In this document: positions 16,757 to 22,965 of the stretch, piece after piece
Layout: every line of letters starts with the position of its first letter
Numbering within the stretch: the first letter of the stretch is position 1
Source of the DNA: JBNKVT01 sp050299335
GTDB taxonomy: Bacteria; Pseudomonadota; Alphaproteobacteria; Rhodobacterales; Rhodobacteraceae
Direction of reading: 5' to 3'
DNA: 64,000 nt
Assembly: GCA_050299335.1 (NCBI GenBank)
Contig: JBNKVT010000021.1
Location: forward strand, 1 to 64,000
Translations under genes and position numbers: made by a program
Notes under the pieces: generated by a model
What the model was told of the DNA's origin: nothing
The model's database searches: none
What the model saw: the letters and a program-made list of their open reading frames with translations, nothing else

Positions 16757-17059
16757 CTATTCTCTTAGCAGTGATTGCCAGTCTTGACGTCCGTGCACGA
16801 TACGGATCACATCGACATCTGCAGTATCCAATTTGAAAATGATCAAGTGTGATTGATAGCGGTATAGCCTTATCGGAGGAGAAAACTCTGTTCGTTCTCG
16901 GGCGATCTCGGGCTGGTCACTAATCAATTCTACCGCACCAAACAACCCGCGCAGATAGACTTCCGCCTGCTCAATAGACCAAGTCTTTGCTGTGTAGTCC
17001 CAAATCTGGTCCAGATCGCGCCGTGCCGCCGGTGTAAAACGAGCCTTCTTACGCGCCAT
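16757..17059 (-). CDS. parE: ParE/RelE-type toxin
   Basis: The 100-residue protein has the RelE/ParE-superfamily pattern: RFTPAARRDLDQIWDYTAKTW at the N-terminus, a central RLYRYQSHLIIFKLD and the C-terminal IRIVHGRQDW. ParE toxins poison DNA gyrase, whereas RelE relatives cleave mRNA; the sequence fits ParE better. It starts inside the end of the upstream antitoxin gene (11-nt overlap), the standard coupled arrangement. Confidence 0.85.
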   Translation of the reverse strand: MARKKARFTPAARRDLDQIWDYTAKTWSIEQAEVYLRGLFGAVELISDQPEIARERTEFSPPIRLYRYQSHLIIFKLDTADVDVIRIVHGRQDWQSLLRE

Positions 17060-17288
17060 TCGCACGCTTGTCGGCGAGGAAATCCTCGACACTCAGCGGC
17101 TCGGGCGCGCCACTCGCCAACCCCTCATCAATAAAAGCCTGAATCTCAGCCACGGCCCGTTGCCGGTCCTGATCGCGGCGGATCAGGTCGCGGACATAGT
17201 CGCTCGCATTGGCGTAGCGTCCGGTCGCGGCCTGATCTTCGACCCAGCTCTTCATCGGGTCGGGGAGGGAGACGTTCATGGTTGCCAT
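17049..17288 (-). CDS. parD: ParD-type antitoxin
   Basis: The 79-residue protein has an N-terminal ribbon-helix-helix (MNVSLPDPMKSWVEDQ, then YANASDYVRDLIRRD) and a disordered acidic C-terminal tail ending LSVEDFLADKRANG. This is the ParD plan in which the tail wraps the toxin. A second ATG at 17279 is an alternative start. A palindrome just upstream (17299-17334) is the likely autoregulatory operator. Confidence 0.85.
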   Translation of the reverse strand: MATMNVSLPDPMKSWVEDQAATGRYANASDYVRDLIRRDQDRQRAVAEIQAFIDEGLASGAPEPLSVEDFLADKRANGA

Positions 17289-17298
17289 GGGCGGAAAT

Positions 17299-17334
17299 TG
17301 GCACGGATTGCCAATCCTTGTCAATTCCGTGCCA
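17299..17334. promoter_or_regulatory. parDE operator palindrome
   Basis: Arms TGGCACGG and CCGTGCCA flank a core with further partial symmetry (ATTG/CAAT), and a TTGACA hexamer lies inside on the minus strand. It sits 11 nt upstream of the parD ATG and overlaps the 3' end of the membrane-protein gene at 17321. This fits ParD/ParDE autorepression. Confidence 0.65.
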
Positions 17335-17812
17335 CCAGCTCCATCACCGCCACCATGACGATCCCGTAGAGGACGTGGCCGACCAGGGCCACCCAGGTGA
17401 TGCCGGTGAAGCCGAGGAAGAAGGGCAGACCGGCGATGGCGGTGATGCCGCCGATGGCGAAGACCCAGAGGCCCAGCCCATAGATGGCGGACGGGATGAA
17501 CCAGCCGAGGTTGGGGCCGAGGATGGCGGTCCAGATCGGCTTGAAGATGAACAGCCAGCCGATGGGGTAGCCGACGAGGCCGACGAGGTAGAAATGCATG
17601 AAGAAGCCGGCGAAGTCTCCGTTGGGCAGGCCGAGCGTGCCGAAGAGGCTCTTTGCGAGGCCATGGGGCGAGAGGTTGGCCCAGCCGAGGCCGGGGGAGA
17701 TCAGCTGGCCCCAGGTGTCGAAGGCGATGGTGGCGAAGAAGCCGGAGATGAACATCAGCCCGAGGGTCTGGAAGTTCAGCGGCGGGATGGTGCGGGCGGT
17801 GTCGGTAGTCAT
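17321..17812 (-). CDS. Four-helix integral membrane protein, unknown
   Basis: The 163-residue product has about four hydrophobic helices (around residues 15-30, 65-90, 105-130 and 138-160) and no recognised catalytic motif. GC content is host-like and GAGGGG precedes the ATG. It is upstream of parDE in the same direction; its last codons overlap the parDE operator. It may be a long-standing resident of this insertion site. Confidence 0.7.
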   Translation of the reverse strand: MTTDTARTIPPLNFQTLGLMFISGFFATIAFDTWGQLISPGLGWANLSPHGLAKSLFGTLGLPNGDFAGFFMHFYLVGLVGYPIGWLFIFKPIWTAILGPNLGWFIPSAIYGLGLWVFAIGGITAIAGLPFFLGFTGITWVALVGHVLYGIVMVAVMELVARN

Positions 17813-17946
17813 GAGCGGGGTCCCCTCTTGTACGATTTCGGCAAGCGGTACTGAGCAGGGTGTTGCCGATCAAGCGGTGTAACCTGAATTCATGCGAATG
17901 TGTTGGAATGGCGGGGATTGTTTCCGGAATTTGGAGACTGGTGAGG

Positions 17947-17974
17947 GACGGCGGGTGAAATCGCCCGCCCTACG
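17947..17974 (-). repeat. 3'-UTR GGGTGAAACC-type hairpin repeat
   Basis: Reverse-strand form CGTAGGGCGGG...CCCGCC overlaps the stop codon of the 17970-18503 gene. Related copies occur after rplP (18571-18597) and rpmD (about 12042-12066) and in the duplicated rpmD end (9938-9962). In each case it lies just 3' of a minus-strand stop. Confidence 0.55.
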
Positions 17975-18503
17975 TTTGCGATCTGACACTTGCGCATCGA
18001 TCGACCCAATCCAGTACAACCTGTCCGACATCACGATCAGAGCAGCCAATGGACAATTTCGGCAGAAAAAAACTTTCGTCCACTATAAGGTCAGTATCAT
18101 AAATATTTTTTCCCCTAACAATAAATTCAAATTTAATTAACTTGCTGTCGAGCCAAATCGATATCTCATCTACTTCCTTATATATCTTACCTTTTTTTAA
18201 TCCGGTTTTATCTTCTATACCATCAAGTATAACCTCATACTTGTCGTGCGCTTTCTGGAAATCGACTCCCTTTGGCCAGCCAGGCTCAGAAAAATCTGAA
18301 CTGAATTTGGAACACTTGATTATTTCAGAACCAAGAATATCCGGATCGACCGGACCATTCAGATAGAATACCGGATCACCATCAAGATGCATCCATGCTT
18401 CGGTTCCGGAGCGAGGGCGCAAAACGAATAGCCCTCTCACATGCAAAATACTAACGTTCTTCCGCATCGCCTTCATCTGGTTTCGGTTGCGCAGTTTGAA
18501 CAT
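17970..18503 (-). CDS. Hypothetical AT-rich protein of 177 residues
   Basis: No family is recognised. The protein is soluble, with a basic N-terminus (MFKLRNRNQMKAMRKN), a central acidic region and alternating beta/alpha character, and no membrane segment. The size and composition recall immunity proteins of contact-dependent systems, but no toxin gene is adjacent, so this is speculation. Several ATG codons near the start leave the N-terminus open. Low GC suggests transfer. Confidence 0.6.
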   Translation of the reverse strand: MFKLRNRNQMKAMRKNVSILHVRGLFVLRPRSGTEAWMHLDGDPVFYLNGPVDPDILGSEIIKCSKFSSDFSEPGWPKGVDFQKAHDKYEVILDGIEDKTGLKKGKIYKEVDEISIWLDSKLIKFEFIVRGKNIYDTDLIVDESFFLPKLSIGCSDRDVGQVVLDWVDRCASVRSQT

Positions 18504-18535
18504 CAGCTGGTCAGGGAGTTCCGTGTTCCAATATC

Positions 18536-18565
18536 AAAAAGGCCTCCGGAGACCGAAGGCCTTTT
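18536..18565 (-). terminator. Terminator after rplP
   Basis: Minus-strand GGCCTTCGG pairs with CCGGAGGCC (one G-U), flanked by A- and T-runs, so it may work in both directions. It ends the rplB-rplP block before the accessory genes. Confidence 0.75.
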
Positions 18566-18570
18566 CAAGG

Positions 18571-18597
18571 CGTAGGGCGGGATTCACCCTGCCGCCC
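18571..18597 (-). repeat. 3'-UTR hairpin repeat after rplP
   Basis: CGTAGGGCGGGATTCACCCTGCC, one nucleotide from the rplP stop codon and just before its terminator. It matches the element after rpmD in sequence and in position relative to the stop. Confidence 0.6.
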
Positions 18598-18598
18598 C

Positions 18599-19012
18599 TT
18601 ACCAATCTTCGCGGGTCACATAGCGGCATTTGACCGGGAGTTTCATCGCGGCGAGGCGCAGGCCTTCCATGGCGATGTCTTCCGGGACGCCGTCGATCTC
18701 GAACATGATCCGGCCAGGCTTGACGCGGGCCGCCCAGTATTCGACGGAGCCTTTACCTTTACCCATACGCACTTCGGTCGGTTTCTTCGACACCGGCACA
18801 TCGGGGAAGATGCGGATCCAGACGCGGCCCTGGCGCTTCATGTGGCGGGTGAGCGCACGCCGCGCCGCCTCGATCTGGCGGGCGGTGATGCGCTCGGGCT
18901 CGATGGCCTTCAGGCCGTACTGGCCGAAGGTGATGTCCGAGCCGCCCTTGGCCTCACCATGGATGCGGCCCTTGTGCTGCTTGCGGAACTTGGTTCTCTT
19001 TGGCGAAAGCAT
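18599..19012 (-). CDS. rplP: 50S ribosomal protein L16
   Basis: L16 organises the A-site region of the large subunit. The 137-residue protein starts MLSPKRTKFRKQHKGR and has WIRIFPDVPVSKKPTEVRMG. It is the last gene of the rplB-rpsS-rplV-rpsC-rplP block; rpmC, normally next, is 2.4 kb away. Confidence 0.98.
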   Translation of the reverse strand: MLSPKRTKFRKQHKGRIHGEAKGGSDITFGQYGLKAIEPERITARQIEAARRALTRHMKRQGRVWIRIFPDVPVSKKPTEVRMGKGKGSVEYWAARVKPGRIMFEIDGVPEDIAMEGLRLAAMKLPVKCRYVTREDW

Positions 19013-19040
19013 GTTGTTTCTCCTTCAGGAGGCGGGCGAC

Positions 19041-19742
19041 TCAGCGACGCTGAGGACGGCCACCACCTCCCTCTTGCAGTTCGGACTGACGGCGGTCACG
19101 GGCTTGCGGATCGTGCTCCATGATGTCGCCCTTGTAGATCCACACCTTGATGCCGATGATCCCGTAGGCGGTCAGGGCCTCGTAATGGGCATAGTCGATA
19201 TCGGCGCGGAGCGTGTGCAGCGGCACCCGACCCTCGCGGTACCATTCGGTCCGGGCGATCTCGGCACCGCCGAGACGGCCGCCGCAGTTCACGCGAACAC
19301 CGAGAGCACCCATGCGCATGGCGTTCTGCACGGCGCGTTTCATCGCACGGCGGAAGGACACGCGGCGTTCCAGCTGCTGACCGATATTCTCGGCAACCAG
19401 CTGGGCGTCGATCTCGGGCTTGCGGACCTCGACGATGTTGAGGTGCAGTTCCGACTTGGTCAGCGTCGCCAGCTGCTTGCGCAGCGTCTCGATATCCGCG
19501 CCCTTCTTGCCGATGATGACACCGGGACGGGCAGCGTGGATCGTGACCCGGCACTTCTTGTGCGGACGCTCGATAATGACCCGCGAAATCCCGGCCTGAG
19601 CGGCGTTCTTCTTGATATAGGCGCGAATGGCGAGGTCTTCGTGGAGAAGCTGGCCATATTCGTCCTTGTCGGCATACCAGCGGCTGTCCCAGGTGCGGTT
19701 GACCTGCAGGCGCATGCCGATCGGATTGATTTTCTGACCCAT
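19041..19742 (-). CDS. rpsC: 30S ribosomal protein S3
   Basis: S3 forms part of the mRNA entry channel and has helicase-related function. The 233-residue protein has the KH domain (ARPGVIIGKKGADIETLRKQL) and ends in a Gln/Arg/Gly-rich tail. It overlaps the rplV stop by one base. Confidence 0.98.
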   Translation of the reverse strand: MGQKINPIGMRLQVNRTWDSRWYADKDEYGQLLHEDLAIRAYIKKNAAQAGISRVIIERPHKKCRVTIHAARPGVIIGKKGADIETLRKQLATLTKSELHLNIVEVRKPEIDAQLVAENIGQQLERRVSFRRAMKRAVQNAMRMGALGVRVNCGGRLGGAEIARTEWYREGRVPLHTLRADIDYAHYEALTAYGIIGIKVWIYKGDIMEHDPQARDRRQSELQEGGGGRPQRR

Positions 19743-20128
19743 CAGGCTTGCTCCTCTTGGGCGACCTGGCGAACCTTGATGGTCACCTGGGCGAAGGGTT
19801 TCAGGATCTTGCCGAACCGGCCACGGGCACGGGGGCGGCCCCGCTTCATGGTCAGGTTCTTGCCGACCCAGGCTTCGGCGACGACCAGTTCGTCAACGTC
19901 CAGCCCATGATTGTTCTCGGCATTGGCAATCGCCGACTGCAGCGTCTTCTTGACGTCGGCGGCGATGCGTTTCTTCGAGAAGGTGAGGTCCGTCAGCGCC
20001 TTGTCGACCGGCTTGTTGCGGATCAGCTGGGCGACGAGGTTCAGCTTCTGCGGGGAGGTGCGAAGCATCCGGCTGACGGCCATCGCTTCGTTATCTGCCA
20101 CGCGGCGGGGGTTCTTTTCCTTTGCCAT
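19742..20128 (-). CDS. rplV: 50S ribosomal protein L22
   Basis: L22 lines the nascent-peptide exit tunnel with a beta-hairpin. The 128-residue product has KLNLVAQLIRNKPVDKAL and the hairpin segment MKRGRPRARGRFGKI. It follows rpsS with a 3-nt gap. Confidence 0.98.
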   Translation of the reverse strand: MAKEKNPRRVADNEAMAVSRMLRTSPQKLNLVAQLIRNKPVDKALTDLTFSKKRIAADVKKTLQSAIANAENNHGLDVDELVVAEAWVGKNLTMKRGRPRARGRFGKILKPFAQVTIKVRQVAQEEQA

Positions 20129-20131
20129 GGC

Positions 20132-20410
20132 TTACTTCCGCTTCGCTTTCTTGTCGGCGGCGTGGCCGTAATAGGTCCGCGTCGGCGAATATTCCCCGAA
20201 TTTCTGGCCGATCATCTCTTCGGAGACGCTGACCGGAATATGCTTCTGGCCGTTATAGACACCGAAGGTCAGGCCCACGAACTGGGGCAGGATCGTCGAG
20301 CGGCGGGACCAGATCTTGATGACTTCGTTGCGGCCCGACTCGCGGGTCTTTTCGGCCTTTTTCAGAACGTAGCTGTCTACGAACGGGCCTTTCCATACTG
20401 AGCGCGGCAT
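20132..20410 (-). CDS. rpsS: 30S ribosomal protein S19
   Basis: S19 works with S13 in the small-subunit head. The 92-residue protein has MPRSVWKGPFVDSYVLKK and the signature ISVSEEMIGQKFGEYSPTRTY-like region. It starts 1 nt after rplB. Confidence 0.98.
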   Translation of the reverse strand: MPRSVWKGPFVDSYVLKKAEKTRESGRNEVIKIWSRRSTILPQFVGLTFGVYNGQKHIPVSVSEEMIGQKFGEYSPTRTYYGHAADKKAKRK

Positions 20411-20411
20411 A

Positions 20412-21251
20412 TCAGCGGCCCTTCCGTTTGGCGTGGCGCGAGCGGATGATGTATTTGTCCGTCGCCTTGTTCGAGCGCGTCTTGGCCCCCTTGGTCGGCT
20501 TGCCCCACGGGGTCACCGGGTGGCGCCCGCCCGAGGTCCGGCCTTCACCGCCGCCATGGGGGTGATCGATCGGGTTCATGACGACACCGCGCACCGACGG
20601 GCGGATGCCCTTGTGGCGGTTGCGCCCGGCCTTGCCGAGATTCTGGTTCGAATGATCGGGGTTCGACACGGCACCGACTGTGGCCATGCATTCCTGGCGC
20701 ACCATACGCAATTCGCCCGAGGACAGGCGGATCTGGGCGTAGCCACCGTCACGGCCGACGAACTGGGCATAGGTCCCAGCCGAACGCGCGATCTGGCCGC
20801 CCTTGCCGGGCTTCATCTCGATATTGTGGATGATGGTGCCGATGGGCATGCCCGAAAGCGGCATGGCGTTGCCGGGCTTGATATCGGCCTTCTGCGAGGC
20901 CACGACCATGTCGCCGACGCCCAGACGCTGGGGGGCGAGGATATAGGCCTGTTCGCCGTCGGTATACTTGATGAGGGCGATGAAGGCGGTCCGGTTCGGA
21001 TCGTATTCGATGCGGACCACGGCGGCCTCGACGTCGAACTTGCGACGCTTGAAGTCCACGATGCGGTAGAGCCGCTTGGCCCCGCCGCCCTCGCGGCGCA
21101 TGGTAATCCGTCCGGTATTGTTCCGGCCGCCCTTTTTCGTCAGGCCCTGCGTGAGCGCCTTGACGGGACGTCCTTTCCAAAGCTCCGAACGGTCGATCAG
21201 AACCAGCCCGCGCTGGCCCGGCGTCGTCGGCTTGTACGACTTGAGTGCCAT
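20412..21251 (-). CDS. rplB: 50S ribosomal protein L2
   Basis: L2 is essential for subunit association and peptidyl transferase. The 279-residue protein has the N-terminal RNA-binding domain (GRNNTGRITMRREGGGAKRLYR) and the C-terminal NPIDHPHGGGEGRTSGGRHPV signature with the critical His. rplW normally precedes it; here it is preceded by an Abi-like gene and then the pnt operon, so the rpsJ-rplC-rplD-rplW part must lie elsewhere. Confidence 0.98.
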   Translation of the reverse strand: MALKSYKPTTPGQRGLVLIDRSELWKGRPVKALTQGLTKKGGRNNTGRITMRREGGGAKRLYRIVDFKRRKFDVEAAVVRIEYDPNRTAFIALIKYTDGEQAYILAPQRLGVGDMVVASQKADIKPGNAMPLSGMPIGTIIHNIEMKPGKGGQIARSAGTYAQFVGRDGGYAQIRLSSGELRMVRQECMATVGAVSNPDHSNQNLGKAGRNRHKGIRPSVRGVVMNPIDHPHGGGEGRTSGGRHPVTPWGKPTKGAKTRSNKATDKYIIRSRHAKRKGR

Positions 21252-21356
21252 CTTGCTGTCTTCCGTTTGCTTTGCGGGGGTTGACCCCTGCTATGTGTGT
21301 GGGGCGAGGCCCCAAAGAACACCACCCCGGACGAATCCGGGGCGGAAAGATGGGGT

Positions 21357-21385
21357 CTTCTATTGGGTCGAGGACGGTAGGTCAA
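21357..21385 (-). promoter_or_regulatory. Predicted rplB promoter
   Basis: Minus-strand TTGACC (21380-21385), 17-nt spacer and TAGAAG (21357-21362), or ATAGAA with a 16-nt spacer, about 105 nt upstream of rplB. The leader between carries two GC-rich hairpins, one with arms CCCCGG/CCGGGG. It would start the rplB-rplP unit. Confidence 0.5.
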
Positions 21386-21442
21386 GCGGATAGCTAAAGA
21401 GCTTGAGCACTGTCCAGCATTTACGGCGACTTGGTCAGCTAC

Positions 21443-22216
21443 CTACGTAAGGGTGTGCCACGCTTCTACAAAGCTCTCATAATCCATTCTCAATCTTAGG
21501 TAATGCACCCTTGAGAACCTCATGAAATTGGAATCATCATCGGATTTACGTGCACCAAGCGTATTTCGAATGAAGTCAACAGCTTGCATTGCGTCAGTTA
21601 ACCGATCGCCATACACGGGCTCATGGTGAGCTACCCTATTTCTCGTTTGGTAGATAGTTTCAAGCGACCTTGCCACGTCTCCTCGCTTTAAAGACTTATT
21701 TGGAAACACTTTTTTTATTACTGGCTTCCACAAGTCATTTTCGTACTCATTGGCGTACAACCTTTTCCAAAACGAAAATGTGGTCTGCGAAATAACTTGG
21801 CCGTGAGATACAATAAACAGCTCCTGTCGCCTCTTTACGACAGTGTTGTGGCTGGTTCCTCTCGGAATGCCACCTGGATATGCAAATGCGTCCAGATATG
21901 ATTTTTCTTTATAGCTAAGCTTTGAGTAAGCTGCTTTTCGAGCCAAGTTCAGGGCTTTGCTTACTGCATTTCGTTCATATGTTTTTAAAGGTACAGTGGT
22001 TCTGCCGGGCAGGAGCCATTCAGGATCGCCGAAATCGTCTATCAACCGTTGATTTGTGGCGTTTCTAAGCGCGAGTTCTATTAGGGCGATCATCGACATA
22101 AGTGATGATCCTAGTTGCAGGGTGTGATTGTGGAGAGCAATCGCCTTTTTTTGTCTATCAGTATGATTTTCGTATGTTTTAAGCCGCTCCGCCGAGATGA
22201 ATTCAACTATGTCCAC
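21443..22216 (-). CDS. Abi-like HEPN-domain protein (abortive-infection type)
   Basis: The 257-residue protein resembles the Abi_2/AbiD-AbiF-type family. An N-terminal helical region (RLKTYENHTDRQKKAIALHN) and TTFSFWKRLYANEYENDLW are followed by the HEPN signature TRNRVAHHEP (Arg192-x4-His197), the predicted RNase site of this superfamily. Such proteins are linked to phage abortive infection or act as toxins. The GTG start at 22216 has a GGAG site 8 nt upstream; the open frame extends to a TTG at 22246 without support. The gene is AT-rich and next to rplB. Confidence 0.8.
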   Translation of the reverse strand: MDIVEFISAERLKTYENHTDRQKKAIALHNHTLQLGSSLMSMIALIELALRNATNQRLIDDFGDPEWLLPGRTTVPLKTYERNAVSKALNLARKAAYSKLSYKEKSYLDAFAYPGGIPRGTSHNTVVKRRQELFIVSHGQVISQTTFSFWKRLYANEYENDLWKPVIKKVFPNKSLKRGDVARSLETIYQTRNRVAHHEPVYGDRLTDAMQAVDFIRNTLGARKSDDDSNFMRFSRVHYLRLRMDYESFVEAWHTLT

Positions 22217-22240
22217 GCAATTTCTCCATCCTAAATGAAC

Positions 22241-22269
22241 TTGCAATCACACAGTACATGTGCTATATC
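22241..22269 (+). promoter_or_regulatory. Predicted promoter of a small RNA
   Basis: TTGCAA (22241-22246), a 17-nt spacer and TATATC (22264-22269) on the plus strand, with expected initiation near 22276. A terminator follows at 22343-22373 and there is no ORF between. It diverges from the Abi-like gene. Confidence 0.5.
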
Positions 22270-22275
22270 TAGCCT

Positions 22276-22373
22276 TGAAAGGCCGGGGATTAGGTCGGCA
22301 GCGCTATCTCGGTAGTGACGGACCCCCCGCCTATTGAAAAAAGGCTCACCGTTGCGGTGGGCCTTTCTATTTT
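22276..22373 (+). ncRNA. Candidate small RNA of about 98 nt
   Basis: A promoter-like element, a GC-rich body with a hairpin-capable segment (GGTCGGCAGC and following) and a single-stranded C-run, then an intrinsic terminator: the standard layout of a trans-acting sRNA gene. No open reading frame, tRNA, SRP RNA or 6S features are seen. The family is not recognised; it could instead be an orphan leader. The remaining gap to 22653 holds nothing I can identify. Confidence 0.4.
22343..22373 (+). terminator. Intrinsic terminator of the candidate small RNA
   Basis: GGCTCACCG (22343-22351), loop TTG, CGGTGGGCC (22355-22363), then TTTCTATTTT; the A-run before the stem could let it work on the minus strand too, where it would shield the Abi-like gene from upstream transcription. 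Confidence 0.8.
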
Positions 22374-22653
22374 GAACTTAGTGGCTGCGCGAAGGCACGT
22401 TGTTCCAGATTGATTCATTTGTGATTGTAGCAACTGTTCAGTTATCACAGATTTGGGCTTCGTCCTATCTCAAAGCCAGCGCTAAGAAATTCTGGCATCG
22501 CTTGCGAGCTAAACATAGCTGACATTGAACGCCTAAATACCTGTTTTTACATCGGTGGTTGTGTAACTCACGTGCGTCAAATAAACCTTGCGAGCGCCGG
22601 GGGCGGTCACGTTAGCGCTTGGTCCTGCCTTTGGTAGTGGTCCACCGCTCCCT

Positions 22654-22815
22654 TCACATCCCCACCAACCCCCTCAGCGTCGGCCCGATAATCGGCGACA
22701 CGATCCCGACCAGCGCCGAAATCCCGACGCGGGTGAGGCGGGAGGGGAAGGCGGGGGCGGCGAAGCCGAGGAGGCCGCAGACGACCCCGTAGAAAGCCAT
22801 TGCAAAGTAGTCCAT
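22654..22815 (-). CDS. Small membrane protein divergent from pntA
   Basis: The 53-residue product (MDYFAMAFYGVVCGLLGFAA onward) has one or two hydrophobic helices separated by a short basic loop (PSRLTR). GGAGGG lies 5 nt before the ATG at 22815. It is transcribed away from pntA. No function known. Confidence 0.55.
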   Translation of the reverse strand: MDYFAMAFYGVVCGLLGFAAPAFPSRLTRVGISALVGIVSPIIGPTLRGLVGM

Positions 22816-22965
22816 TCTGCCCTCCTGTTTGGACATCAGTGTAGCAGTTTGTGCGCGAATGTGTGCTGAAATCGCCCGACTTTCGCCCATGATAGCGTTT
22901 GACGAACGCGGCAGGGGGCCTGTATCAGCGGGCGGACAATAAAATGTGAAGTGGGAGGCCGGGGC

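Noticed and set aside
22276..22342. A tRNA, SRP RNA or tmRNA gene at the orphan transcript
   Set aside because: No cloverleaf, T-loop or SRP-type loop consensus could be found, so it was kept only as an unassigned small RNA candidate.
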